A DNA stretch of 64,000 bases from Bradyrhizobium sp. CIAT3101. Its GTDB lineage: Bacteria > Pseudomonadota > Alphaproteobacteria > Rhizobiales > Xanthobacteraceae. The DNA is taken from positions 2,687,001 through 2,751,000 of the forward strand of contig NZ_CP121634.1 of assembly GCF_029714945.1 (NCBI RefSeq). The letters are read 5' to 3'. Under the pieces are notes generated by a model. That model ran no database searches. It was not told the DNA's origin and saw nothing but the letters and a program-made list of their open reading frames with translations. Below, in pieces: positions 52,437-60,703 of this stretch. Each line of letters starts with the position of its first letter. Positions within the stretch are counted from its first letter, which is position 1. Both the position numbers and the translations under genes were made by a program.

Positions 52437-53287
52437 GCACGGCGGTCGCCTCCACCCTCAACTCGGTCCTGTCGGGAAAACCGCTCCGGGCCATTGCCGC
52501 GCTCGTTCTAGTCGTCAACGGCCTGTTTCCGGCGCTGTGGATCCTGCTGACCTCGTTCAAGACCGAGGCGGAGCTCACGCAAAAGCCGATCACCTGGTTG
52601 CCGCACGCGGCGACGCTGCGGAACTACATCCAGGCGTTCTCCGACCAGCCGCTGCTCACTTTCTTGTTCAATAGTTTCATGGTCGCGCTGCTCTCGACTG
52701 CGCTCACGCTTCTGGTGTCGGTTCTCGCGGCCTATGCGCTGGCGCGGCTGAATCTGCGGTTCAGGGGGCTGATCATGTCCGTCATCATCGCGATCTCGAC
52801 CTTTCCGCTGGTGACGCTGCTGGTCCCCTTGTTCGAGACGATGCGTGCGCTCAATTTGCTCAACTCGTGGACGGCGCTGATCCTGCCCTACACCGTGCTC
52901 AGCCTGCCCGTGTGCACCCTGGTGCTGACGTCGTTCTTCGAAGGCATCCCGCGCGATCTGGAGAATGCCGCCATGATCGACGGCTGCACGCGATTTGGCG
53001 CGCTGTTCAGGGTTGTGGTGCCGCTGTCGGCGCCAGGCGTCTTCACCGCCGGCATCCTCGCCTTCGTCAACGCCTGGGACGAATTCCTATTGGCCCTGTC
53101 GTTCAACTCCAATCCCGGATTGCGGACGCTGCCGGTCGGCATCCAGCTCTATCAGGGTGAGTTTGCGTTTCCCTGGCCGGTGATCTCGGCTGCGCTCGTC
53201 GTCGGCATCGTGCCTATCGCAATTCTGATCGTGATCTTCCAGGAGCGCGTCGTCTCGGGGCTGACCGCAGGCGGCATCAAGGGCTGA
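52433..53287 (+). CDS. smoH: Sugar ABC permease (SmoH-like)
   Basis: The protein has 284 residues from a GTG that overlaps the stop of the first permease; a longer frame in that gene was rejected. The MalG-type permease has an EAA loop IPRDLENAAMIDGCTRFGALFRVVVPLSAPG near residue 175 and a C-terminal IVIFQERVVSGLTAGGIKG, which is the usual end of this subunit. It is 17 bases upstream of the glycosidase. Confidence 0.8.
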   Translation: MSTAVASTLNSVLSGKPLRAIAALVLVVNGLFPALWILLTSFKTEAELTQKPITWLPHAATLRNYIQAFSDQPLLTFLFNSFMVALLSTALTLLVSVLAAYALARLNLRFRGLIMSVIIAISTFPLVTLLVPLFETMRALNLLNSWTALILPYTVLSLPVCTLVLTSFFEGIPRDLENAAMIDGCTRFGALFRVVVPLSAPGVFTAGILAFVNAWDEFLLALSFNSNPGLRTLPVGIQLYQGEFAFPWPVISAALVVGIVPIAILIVIFQERVVSGLTAGGIKG

Positions 53288-53304
53288 CGGAAAGGCCAAG
53301 TGGA

Positions 53305-55302
53305 ATGGACTTGAAACTCGAGACAACCCCATCCGGCTTTGCGCTTTCCATGTCGGGCCGCCGGATTCTCGCTCACAGTGCTGCGGCGCCGTGTTTCTTC
53401 GTCGGCCGAGGCGATGACAGCATCAAAATGCACCGCGGCCGCTTCGTAATCGAAGATCGCCTGGCCGAACGCTGCCCGCTCGGGCATGCCGAGATCGACG
53501 GCAACACGGTCCTGCTATCCGCGGCCAAGGGGCAGCCCGCGCGCCTCGCCGTGACGCTCGAAGGCAATGCGTTGGCGCTACGGTCGCTCGATCCGTCCGT
53601 GAACCGATTCTGGCTGCGCGTCGCGGCTGACCGTGACGAGCATGTCTGGGGTGGCGGCGAGCAGTTCTCCTATTTCGACCTGCGTGGCCGGCGGTTTCCG
53701 CTGTGGAGCTCCGAGCCGGGTGTCGGGCGCGACAAGACCACCGAGATCACCTTCAAGGCGGACGTGGCCGGGCAGGCGGGTGGCGACTACTATCACACCA
53801 ACTATCCGCAGCCGACCTACCTGTCGTCGGCGCGCTACGCGCTTCACGTCGAGACGTCTGCCTACAGCGTGTTTGATTTTCGCGAATGTGAATTTCACGA
53901 GATCGAAGTCTGGTCCGTTCCGGCGCGCATCGAGCTGTTTGCCGCTCCGACCTTCGTCGCGCTGGTGGAGACGCTGTCTGGTCGTTTCGGCCGCCAACCG
54001 CCGCTTCCGGAATGGATCTACAACGGCGCGATCGTCGGCCTGAAGGATGGCGCGAATTCGTTCACTCGCCTCGCGAAGATGCGCGCCGCCGGCGTCAAGG
54101 TGTCCGGCCTCTGGTGCGAGGATTGGGTCGGGATTCGGCCGACCGCCTTTGGCGCGCGGCTGTTCTGGGACTGGAAGGCCAACGAGACGCGTTATCCGGG
54201 CCTGCGGCAGCGCATCGCCGAATTGCACGACCAAGGCATCCGCTTTCTCGGTTACGTGAACCCGTATCTCTGTAACGACGGCGTCCTGTTCGAGGAGGCC
54301 GAGAATGCCGGTTACTTCGTCAAGGACGCCTCGGGGCGAACGGCCCTGATCGACTTCGGCGAGTTTCACTGCGGCACCGTCGATTTCACCAATCCGGACG
54401 CCGCGGCATGGTTCTCCGAGGAAATCATCGGCAAGAAGATGCTCGACTATGGTCTGTCCGGCTGGATGGCGGATTTCGGTGAGTATCTGCCGGTGGACGT
54501 GCGTCTCGCCAGCGGCGTCGATGCACGGCTTGCGCACAACCTTTGGCCGACGCTGTGGGCCGAAGTGAACGCGAAGGCGGTGGCGAGCCGCGGCCGCACC
54601 GGAGAGGCCGTGTTCTTCATGCGGTCCGGCTTCACGGGTGTGCAGAAGTCGTGCCCTTGGCTTTGGGCCGGCGATCAATCGGTCGACTTTTCGCGGCATG
54701 ACGGTCTGGTCACGGTGATCTGCGCCGCCCTGTCGTCGGGATTGCTCGGCAACGCGTTTCATCACTCCGACATCGGCGGCTACACTAGCCTGTTCGGCAA
54801 TCTGCGCACGCCCGAGTTGCTGATGCGTTGGAGCGAGATGGCGGCCTTCACGCCCGTGATGCGCAGCCACGAAGGCAACAGGCCCCGTGACAATCTGCAG
54901 CTCGATGGCGATCCAGCGGTCCTCAAGCATTTCGCCAGGATGACTGCGATCTACGTTCACCTCTCGCCTTATCTAAGGACCTTGTCGCTGGAAGCTGCGC
55001 GTCTGGGCCTTCCGGTCCAACGTCCGCTGTTCCTCCATCACGAAGACGACCGGCGAACCTACGGCATTCAGGATTGCTATCTCTATGGCCGCGATCTGCT
55101 TGTCGCGCCCGTCTGGCAGGCTTCCCAGGATCAGCGGAGCCTCTACCTTCCGGCAGGGAGCGACTGGATCCATGTCTGGACCGGTCAGTCATTTACAGGC
55201 GGGCAGGAGATATCGGTCGCTGCGCCGTTGGGACGACCTGCGGTGTTGTATCGGGCGGATAGCGAATTCAAACCGCTTTTTGCAGGACTGCGCGAGGTGT
55301 AG
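53305..55302 (+). CDS. smoI: Sulfoquinovosidase (glycoside hydrolase family 31)
   Basis: The 665-residue enzyme aligns by eye end to end with E. coli YihQ, for example EQFSYFDLRGRRFPLWSSEPGVGR, GWMADFGEYLPVD and HHSDIGGYTSLF. Nucleophile D390 (GWMAD) and acid/base D457 (WAGDQ) are in place. The sulfonate-binding set is K247, E272, R285, W288 and Y493, i.e. the KERWY form described for the Agrobacterium enzyme, where E. coli has QQRWY. It should release sulfoquinovose from sulfoquinovosyl glycerol in the cytoplasm; no signal peptide is present. Other GH31 alpha-glucosidases or xylosidases lack this Arg-Trp-Tyr set. Confidence 0.92.
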   Translation: MDLKLETTPSGFALSMSGRRILAHSAAAPCFFVGRGDDSIKMHRGRFVIEDRLAERCPLGHAEIDGNTVLLSAAKGQPARLAVTLEGNALALRSLDPSVNRFWLRVAADRDEHVWGGGEQFSYFDLRGRRFPLWSSEPGVGRDKTTEITFKADVAGQAGGDYYHTNYPQPTYLSSARYALHVETSAYSVFDFRECEFHEIEVWSVPARIELFAAPTFVALVETLSGRFGRQPPLPEWIYNGAIVGLKDGANSFTRLAKMRAAGVKVSGLWCEDWVGIRPTAFGARLFWDWKANETRYPGLRQRIAELHDQGIRFLGYVNPYLCNDGVLFEEAENAGYFVKDASGRTALIDFGEFHCGTVDFTNPDAAAWFSEEIIGKKMLDYGLSGWMADFGEYLPVDVRLASGVDARLAHNLWPTLWAEVNAKAVASRGRTGEAVFFMRSGFTGVQKSCPWLWAGDQSVDFSRHDGLVTVICAALSSGLLGNAFHHSDIGGYTSLFGNLRTPELLMRWSEMAAFTPVMRSHEGNRPRDNLQLDGDPAVLKHFARMTAIYVHLSPYLRTLSLEAARLGLPVQRPLFLHHEDDRRTYGIQDCYLYGRDLLVAPVWQASQDQRSLYLPAGSDWIHVWTGQSFTGGQEISVAAPLGRPAVLYRADSEFKPLFAGLREV

Positions 55303-55390
55303 GGCCTCCTGGCTTGCGTGCGACTTTATATCACCGGCTTGCAGGACGGGTGTGGAAGGTTCCTTCTGCGGCAGGTGCCCCGTCGACAAG

Positions 55391-56338
55391 TCAGAGGATG
55401 GGACTGGGCAGCGTGCGGCCAGCGAAATGCGCGGCGAGATTGTCGCGCATCAACTGACCCATCGCCTTGCGGGTCTCGACCGTCCCGGAGGCGTGGTGAG
55501 GCTGCAGGAGGACGTTCGGTAGCTCCAGGAATTTCGGATTCAGGTTCGGTTCGCCCTCGAAGACGTCGAGCGCCGCCGCGCCGAGCTTGCCGCCGGCAAG
55601 CGCCGAGATGAGTGCCTCTTCGTCGATGTTGGAGGCTCGTGAGACGTTGATGAGCAGTCCGTTGGGGCCGAGCGTTTCGAGAACCGCAGGTCCGACGATG
55701 TGCCGCGTTGCCGCCGAGGCGGCGAGCGTGACGAACAGGACATCCGAACGCGCGGCGAGCGCGACCGGATCGGCGACGAAGGTCCAATCGCCGGCGTATG
55801 GCTTCGCCTCGATGTCGGAATAAGCGACGTCCATGTCGAAGCCGGCCAGCCGGCGCGCCACCTCAAACCCGATGCGGCCGAGGCCGAGGACGCCTGCGCG
55901 CTTGCCCCAGGCTCGTGTCCTCAGGGGATAGAGTCCCTTGGCGGCCCATGAACCGTCCCGCACCCAGCGCTCGGCACCGTTCACGCCGCGCCATTGCGCG
56001 AGCATCATCGCGATCGCGAGGTCGGCCACGTCCTTCGTCAGCACGTCCGGCGTGTTGGTGACGCGGATGCCGCGCGACCGGCAGCTGTCCAGATGCACGG
56101 CATCGAAGCCGACGCCGTAGATCGAGATGATCTCGAGCTTTGGACATGCCGCGATGAGTTCCGCGTTCGCGCCGAGCTCGCCGCGCGTAGCGATGGCTCG
56201 CACGCGGGCTCCCACTTCGGCGAGGAGGGCGGGCCTGTCGGCCGCCTCGAAGTAGCGGTGCGCGATGTAGGTTTCATCAAGCGGGAGCTGATCCCATTCC
56301 GGATAGGGGCCCATCTGAAGGATTTCAGGCTTCGACAT
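55391..56338 (-). CDS. D-isomer-specific 2-hydroxyacid dehydrogenase
   Basis: The 315-residue enzyme has NAD(P) loop GLGRIG (152-157) and the catalytic triad R234 (INVSRASNID), E263 (DVFEGEP) and H281 or H282 (LQPHHASGT), as in hydroxypyruvate/glyoxylate reductases. IYGVGFDAVHLD near residue 74 is also typical. It reduces a 2-keto acid or oxidises a D-2-hydroxyacid. It is divergent from the gluconate-5-dehydrogenase-like SDR, and the operator at 56378-56393 lies between them, so both are probably controlled by the same LacI protein. It converges with smoI. Confidence 0.88.
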   Translation of the reverse strand: MSKPEILQMGPYPEWDQLPLDETYIAHRYFEAADRPALLAEVGARVRAIATRGELGANAELIAACPKLEIISIYGVGFDAVHLDSCRSRGIRVTNTPDVLTKDVADLAIAMMLAQWRGVNGAERWVRDGSWAAKGLYPLRTRAWGKRAGVLGLGRIGFEVARRLAGFDMDVAYSDIEAKPYAGDWTFVADPVALAARSDVLFVTLAASAATRHIVGPAVLETLGPNGLLINVSRASNIDEEALISALAGGKLGAAALDVFEGEPNLNPKFLELPNVLLQPHHASGTVETRKAMGQLMRDNLAAHFAGRTLPSPIL

Positions 56339-56377
56339 GCAGGTGAGCGCTCCTCTTTGGCGCGGTCTTGACAGTTC

Positions 56378-56393
56378 ATGTTATCGATAACAT
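56378..56393. promoter_or_regulatory. LacI-type operator between divergent dehydrogenase genes
   Basis: ATGTTATCGATAACAT is a perfect 16-base palindrome with central CG. The ATGTTA-N4-TAACAT pattern is that of GntR/IdnR-like LacI-family operators. The inner 14 bases recur exactly at 63414-63427 before the Rbs-type transporter. It lies 40 bases from the 2-hydroxyacid dehydrogenase start and 46 from the SDR start. Confidence 0.78.
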
Positions 56394-56438
56394 AGTGTAG
56401 TGAGAGTGGTATGTCGAGCCGCAAGAAAAGGAAACAGG

Positions 56439-57194
56439 GTGGCAATCAACTTGTTCGATCTGACAGGACGCCGAGCGCTGGTGACAGGATCTTCGCAAGG
56501 TATCGGCTTTGCGCTTGCGCGCGGCCTGTCCGAGGCCGGTGCGCAGGTCGTTCTCAACGGTCGCGACGAGGCCAAGCTTGCGGCTGCCGCGAGCTCCATT
56601 GCCGGCGCGCGAACGCTCGCCTTCGATGCCGCTGATCACGCCGCGGCCCGTACGGCCGTCGACCGCTTCGAGGCCGACATCGGGCCCATCGACATCCTCG
56701 TCAACAATGCCGGCATGCAGCACCGCGCGCCGCTCGAGGATTTCCCGGCGGACGCGTTCCAACGCCTGCTGCAAACCAACATCGCCTCGGTCTTCAATGT
56801 TGGCCAGGCCTGCGCGCGCCACATGATCGCGCGTGGCGCCGGGAAGATCATCAACATCGCGTCGGTGCAGACTGCGCTCGCGCGCCCGTCGATTGCGCCC
56901 TACACAGCGACGAAGGGCGCGGTCGGAAATCTGACGAAGGGCATGGCGACGGACTGGGCGAAACACGGCCTTCAGGTCAACGCGATCGCGCCCGGCTATT
57001 TCGATACGCCGCTCAATGCCGCGCTGGTTGCGGATTCCGCGTTCTCGGCTTGGCTCGAAAAGCGCACCCCCGCGGGCCGCTGGGGCAAAGTCGAGGAACT
57101 CGTCGGCGCCTGCATCTTCCTCGCTTCGGGCGCGTCCTCCTTCGTCAACGGGCACGTGCTCTATGTCGACGGCGGGATCACGGCCTCGCTCTGA
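56439..57194 (+). CDS. SDR-family oxidoreductase, gluconate 5-dehydrogenase-like
   Basis: The protein has 251 residues from a GTG with AAGGA six bases upstream, giving MAINLFDLTGRRALVTGSSQGIG. The cofactor loop is TGSSQGIG (16-23) and the catalytic residues are S142, Y155 and K159. NIASVQTALARPSIAPYTATKGAVGNLTKGMATDWAKHGLQVNAIAPGYFDTP is the pattern of gluconate 5-dehydrogenase/IdnO-like enzymes. It likely interconverts a sugar acid and its keto acid. It leads a two-gene plus-strand unit and has the palindromic operator in front. Confidence 0.85.
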   Translation: MAINLFDLTGRRALVTGSSQGIGFALARGLSEAGAQVVLNGRDEAKLAAAASSIAGARTLAFDAADHAAARTAVDRFEADIGPIDILVNNAGMQHRAPLEDFPADAFQRLLQTNIASVFNVGQACARHMIARGAGKIINIASVQTALARPSIAPYTATKGAVGNLTKGMATDWAKHGLQVNAIAPGYFDTPLNAALVADSAFSAWLEKRTPAGRWGKVEELVGACIFLASGASSFVNGHVLYVDGGITASL

Positions 57195-57229
57195 GGCGTG
57201 CCGCCGAAACTCACCGCGGAGATGTCGAA

Positions 57230-58111
57230 ATGCCCTGTTCAGTCGCATTGATCGGCGCCGGCGCCATGGGCGGCGCGATCGGAACTCGATTGGCTCAGAC
57301 CAACACCCGCCTGTTGGTGTTCGATCTCGATGCTGCGAAGGTAGCTAGCCTCGTCGAAAAGGGCGCGACCGCGGCCACCACCGCTGCGAAGGCTGCGGCC
57401 GAAGCTGACGCCGTGATCCTCAGCCTCAACTCGCCCAAGATCGTCCGAGCCGCCGTGTTCGGACCGGCAGGCGTCGCCGAAGGCGCGCGGAAGGGCACGC
57501 TCATCATCGACATGTCGTCGATCGATCCGGAATCCACGCGCGCGCTGGCGAAGGACGCGGCCGCAGCCGATCTGCGCTGGGTCGATAGCCCTCTGTCCGG
57601 CGGCGCGCCGAAAGCCTTGATCGGTCAGTTGACCTGCATGGCCGGTGGGGACGCTGCCGATGTCGCGGAGGCGCGGGCGGTGCTCGCCGAGGTCGCCTCG
57701 AATTTCACGCATATGGGTCCGAGCGGCGCAGGACAGACCACGAAACTGATCAACCAGGTTCTGTGCGCGCTCAACTTCGTCGCCGTCGCCGAGGCGACGG
57801 CGCTGGCTGAGGCCTCAGGTGTGGATGCGGCCAAGATTCCGCAAGCCTTGCGTGGCGGCCGCGCCGACAGCGCGATCCTCCAGGAATACATGCCGCGCTT
57901 TGCCGCGCGCGACTATCGTCCGACGGGCCGCATCGACAACATGGTGAAGGACCTGAACGGCGCGCAAGATCTTGCGCGCCAGACGGGCATCGCGATGCCG
58001 ATGACTGTCGTCTGCGCCGAGATCCATCGCCTGCTGACCGCGATCGGGTGCGGGGCGATGGATCAGGCCGCGCTCATGGAATTCTGGGCGGCGCGCACGC
58101 CGCCCACCTGA
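57230..58111 (+). CDS. Beta-hydroxyacid dehydrogenase (3-hydroxyisobutyrate dehydrogenase family)
   Basis: The protein has 293 residues from the ATG with GGAG eight bases upstream; the longer frame overlaps the SDR. The Rossmann loop is GAGAMG (9-14), the substrate loop DSPLSGGAPKALIGQLTCMAGG has SGG at 123-125, and the catalytic lysine is K172 in GAGQTTKLINQVLCALNF. The SGG loop differs from the GRTS loop of sulfolactaldehyde reductase YihU, so that role is not favoured. It probably reduces a semialdehyde or oxidises a 3-hydroxyacid of the sugar-acid route. It is convergent with the lactonase gene 15 bases on. Confidence 0.87.
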   Translation: MPCSVALIGAGAMGGAIGTRLAQTNTRLLVFDLDAAKVASLVEKGATAATTAAKAAAEADAVILSLNSPKIVRAAVFGPAGVAEGARKGTLIIDMSSIDPESTRALAKDAAAADLRWVDSPLSGGAPKALIGQLTCMAGGDAADVAEARAVLAEVASNFTHMGPSGAGQTTKLINQVLCALNFVAVAEATALAEASGVDAAKIPQALRGGRADSAILQEYMPRFAARDYRPTGRIDNMVKDLNGAQDLARQTGIAMPMTVVCAEIHRLLTAIGCGAMDQAALMEFWAARTPPT

Positions 58112-58126
58112 TGCGCACGTGCGGGC

Positions 58127-59032
58127 TCAGGACAATCCGTGCGCGTTGACGAAGATCGCGTAGAGCGATGTCTGGGCGGTGATGTAGAGCCTGTTTCGTT
58201 TCGGTCCGCCGAAGGTCAGGTTGGAGACGATCTCAGGCACCGGAATGCGTCCGATCAGCGTGCCGTCGGGCGCATAGACGGCGACGGCATCCGCCGTCGA
58301 CGTCCAGATATTGCCGTTCCGATCGACGCGGAATCCATCATAGAATCCGGCCGGTGAGGTCGCGAAAATGCGGCCTTCGTTCACCGTAAGCCCGCTCGGT
58401 GCAACGTCATAGGCGCGGATGATAGCCGGCAGGCCCGGCACGTGCGTCGCGCCCGTTTCGGCGACATAGAGCAGCCGTTCGTCGGGCGAGAAGGCGAGAC
58501 CGTTCGGCTTCACCATGTCTGTCACAACTGCCGACAGTACGCCGCTCGCCGGCTCGAAGCGATAGACATTGCTGGCGCCGATCTCGCTGGGCCCGGCATG
58601 CCCTTCATACTCGCTGTCGATGCCGTAGGTCGGATCGGAGAACCAGATGGTTCCGTCCGACTTGACCACGACATCATTGGGAGAATTGAAACGCTTTCCT
58701 TCGAAGCGCTCGACCAGTCCCACCCAGCGGCCATCGGGCTCCAGCCGCGAGATGCGGCGGCCGCCGTGTTCGCAGGCGATCACACGTCCCTGCGCATCGC
58801 GGCTATGACCGTTGTGGTAGCCACAAGGGTTTTCGAACACCGAGACCGAACCGTCGGTCTCGTCGAAGCGCAACACGCGGTCGTTGGGAATGTCGGACCA
58901 CAGCAGCGACTTGGCGGCCGGCACATAGACCGGGCCCTCGGCCCAGCGGCTGCCAGTCCAGAGCCTGTCGAGCTTGGCATGTCCGATGACCAGCGCGTGA
59001 AAGCGCTGGTCGAGAACGTCGTAAGTGCTCAC
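58127..59032 (-). CDS. SMP-30/gluconolactonase-family sugar lactonase
   Basis: This is a 301-residue SMP-30 propeller with WAEGPVY, FNSPNDVVVKSDGTIWFSDPTYGID, VKPNGLAFSPDE and YDGFRVDRNGN supplying the metal and active-site residues. No signal peptide is present. It is closely similar throughout to the lactonase at 5757-6659. It probably opens an aldonolactone produced by a sugar dehydrogenase. It lies 18 bases from the small barrel protein on the same strand, so it belongs to the minus-strand group downstream of the Rbs-type transporter, though a terminator pair at 59427-59477 may separate them. Confidence 0.85.
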   Translation of the reverse strand: MSTYDVLDQRFHALVIGHAKLDRLWTGSRWAEGPVYVPAAKSLLWSDIPNDRVLRFDETDGSVSVFENPCGYHNGHSRDAQGRVIACEHGGRRISRLEPDGRWVGLVERFEGKRFNSPNDVVVKSDGTIWFSDPTYGIDSEYEGHAGPSEIGASNVYRFEPASGVLSAVVTDMVKPNGLAFSPDERLLYVAETGATHVPGLPAIIRAYDVAPSGLTVNEGRIFATSPAGFYDGFRVDRNGNIWTSTADAVAVYAPDGTLIGRIPVPEIVSNLTFGGPKRNRLYITAQTSLYAIFVNAHGLS

Positions 59033-59050
59033 GGCGTCAGATCTCCGCGA

Positions 59051-59389
59051 TCAGTCGGTCGGCAGCGCGAAATCATCGGCCTTGAAGACCGTGTGGAAGA
59101 TGGAGCCGTCGAACATCTCTGTCAGCCCCTTGGTCACTTCGCGGCTCTCGAAGCGAACCGGCGAGGCGAGCGCTTGCTCGATGGCCTCCCGCGAGGGATA
59201 GCGGATCGCGAGCACCATCTCGTAATGCTGGGCGTCACTGTCGCTTTCCTCCTGGCGCAGCACGCGAACCTCCTCGGCGCCGGGAAAGCGCGTCCACAGC
59301 GGCACGAGTTTCTCGCGCACATAGGCGGTGAATTCAGCTTCGCGTCCCGGCTTGATGCGGCCACTGAAAAAAGCGCAACGGATGAACAT
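59051..59389 (-). CDS. Small dimeric alpha/beta-barrel protein
   Basis: The 112-residue protein has the ferredoxin-like repeat of dimeric alpha-beta barrel (Dabb/EthD/NIPSNAP-like) proteins: an N-terminal strand FIRCAFFSGRIKPGREAEFTAYVREKLVPLW, a second strand YEMVLAIRYPSREAIEQALASPVR, and an acidic C-terminal tail. Some such proteins are sugar mutarotases or monooxygenases, but no decisive residue set is recognised. Position next to a lactonase suggests a helper role with sugars. Function uncertain. Confidence 0.65.
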   Translation of the reverse strand: MFIRCAFFSGRIKPGREAEFTAYVREKLVPLWTRFPGAEEVRVLRQEESDSDAQHYEMVLAIRYPSREAIEQALASPVRFESREVTKGLTEMFDGSIFHTVFKADDFALPTD

Positions 59390-59426
59390 CGGTATTCGCT
59401 CGTCTGTCTGATGGGTGGAAGAAAAT

Positions 59427-59477
59427 CGGCGGTCAGCTTCCGGCCGACCGCCGAGGGAGCACGGTCATGCCGTGCTC
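59427..59477 (-). terminator. Tandem hairpins after the Rbs-type binding-protein gene
   Basis: Two stems lie just past the minus-strand stop: GAGCACGG/CCGTGCTC (59457-59477, loop TCATG) and CGGCGGTC/GACCGCCG (59427-59453). Together they probably terminate or stabilise the transporter transcript and separate it from the small barrel protein gene. Confidence 0.6.
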
Positions 59478-59496
59478 GGGGTGAGGGGAAGGACGC

Positions 59497-60594
59497 TTAG
59501 AGGCCCCAGGCTTTCTTGTAGGAGTCGCGATAGCCGTTGCCCGGGTCGAACGTATTGGTCGGGCCGCCGTCGAATTCGACATTGGCCTTGGTCACCACAT
59601 GCAGCGGCGAGACGTAACCCGACCACTTCTCTCCGGCAATGGCGCGGTTCAATTCGTCGACAAGCTGCCAGCCCTGGAGGTTGAGTGGTTCGGCCACGGT
59701 GACAGCCTGGTAGGCGCCGGAGCGGATGCGTTGATAGGCGCTTTCGGAGCCGTCGCCCGCAGCGACATTGACGGGCGCGCCGGTGCCCTTGATGCCGGCC
59801 GCGGACAGCGAGGGCGCCATGAAGTCATAGTAGAGGTCGTTGATCGCAAGCGAATGCGTCCAGGCGGCGCCGTGCTTTTGCAGCAGCGAGGTGGTGAGCT
59901 GCGGCATGCGCGTCGAGGTCTCGGCGATCGGCGTATCGACCCATTCGAGAACCTTGCCGCCGAGCGCCTCGATCACCTCTTTCATCTTCTTGGCCTTGGC
60001 GATCGCGATCTCATAGGTCGAATCGGTGAAGATGATCACGCCCGGCTTGCCCTTGGCATCGACGAACGCCCAGTTGGCCGCGGCCGTGGAGACGGCCATC
60101 GGATCGGTCGTCACATTGGCGAAGACGCCGGCTTCGGGCACGGGGCCGATGGCGGGAGCGGCGTGCCAGGAGACCATCGGAATCTTGGCGGCCTTGGCCG
60201 CCTCCATGCCAGGCTTCTGCTCGACCGCGTCGAAACCGCAGATCACGAGGCCGTCGGGCTTGAGGGTCATGGCCTGACCGAAGGCGGCGGTGCGGCCGGA
60301 GACCGAGCCGGCGCCATCAAGCGTGCGCACGGTCCAGCCGGCGGCCTTCGCCGCTTCCTCGATGCCCTTGGTGACGCCGAGCACACCGCCGTTCTTCATG
60401 TCGGAAGCAAGCACGACGATGGTCTTGCCCTTGGCGATCTTCGGAGCGGTGGTCGGACCGTCCCATTTGTCGACCTTGGAAGCATATTTCTCGACGAAGG
60501 CGTTGGCATCAGCGAGCGAGTCGGCGTGGGCGGAGGCAAGACCGAATGCGAGGCCGGCGACGACAGCGCCGGTTCTTATCATCGAATGCAACAT
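59497..60594 (-). CDS. Sugar ABC transporter binding protein, RbsB type
   Basis: The protein has 365 residues from ATG 60594 with AAGGAG eight bases upstream; a much longer frame upstream has no signal peptide and was rejected. The signal peptide ends ASAHA-D (about residue 23). The type 1 periplasmic fold includes IVVLASDMKNGGVLGVTKGIEEAAKAAGW and GLVICGFDAVEQKPGMEAAKAAKIPMVSWHAAP. It is the last gene of an ATPase-permease-binding protein operon on the minus strand. Ligand unknown; the neighbouring sugar-acid enzymes point to a sugar, lactone or polyol. Confidence 0.85.
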   Translation of the reverse strand: MLHSMIRTGAVVAGLAFGLASAHADSLADANAFVEKYASKVDKWDGPTTAPKIAKGKTIVVLASDMKNGGVLGVTKGIEEAAKAAGWTVRTLDGAGSVSGRTAAFGQAMTLKPDGLVICGFDAVEQKPGMEAAKAAKIPMVSWHAAPAIGPVPEAGVFANVTTDPMAVSTAAANWAFVDAKGKPGVIIFTDSTYEIAIAKAKKMKEVIEALGGKVLEWVDTPIAETSTRMPQLTTSLLQKHGAAWTHSLAINDLYYDFMAPSLSAAGIKGTGAPVNVAAGDGSESAYQRIRSGAYQAVTVAEPLNLQGWQLVDELNRAIAGEKWSGYVSPLHVVTKANVEFDGGPTNTFDPGNGYRDSYKKAWGL

Positions 60595-60659
60595 AGAGCG
60601 TTCTCCTTGGTAAATTGCCGTTTCGGTTTCATCGCCGGCTTTGCGCCGGACTTTCCGTT

Positions 60660-60682
60660 GTGGCCGGCTCGTCGCCGGCCAC
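60660..60682 (-). terminator. Intra-operon hairpin between permease and binding-protein genes
   Basis: A 9-bp perfect stem GTGGCCGGC / GCCGGCCAC with loop TCGTC sits in the 109-base gap between the permease stop and the binding-protein start on the minus strand. No T tract follows, so it is more likely an RNA-processing or stability element than a full terminator. Confidence 0.45.
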
Positions 60683-60703
60683 GAACTCCATCGTTGGTTG
60701 GTT

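Noticed and set aside
53305..55302. Ordinary alpha-glucosidase or alpha-xylosidase for the GH31 enzyme
   Set aside because: The full K-E-R-W-Y recognition set and end-to-end resemblance to YihQ favour sulfoquinovosidase.
57230..58111. Sulfolactaldehyde reductase (YihU-like) role for the beta-hydroxyacid dehydrogenase
   Set aside because: The substrate loop is SGG as in ordinary 3-hydroxyisobutyrate dehydrogenases, not the GRTS loop of YihU, and the gene appears to belong to a different LacI regulon.
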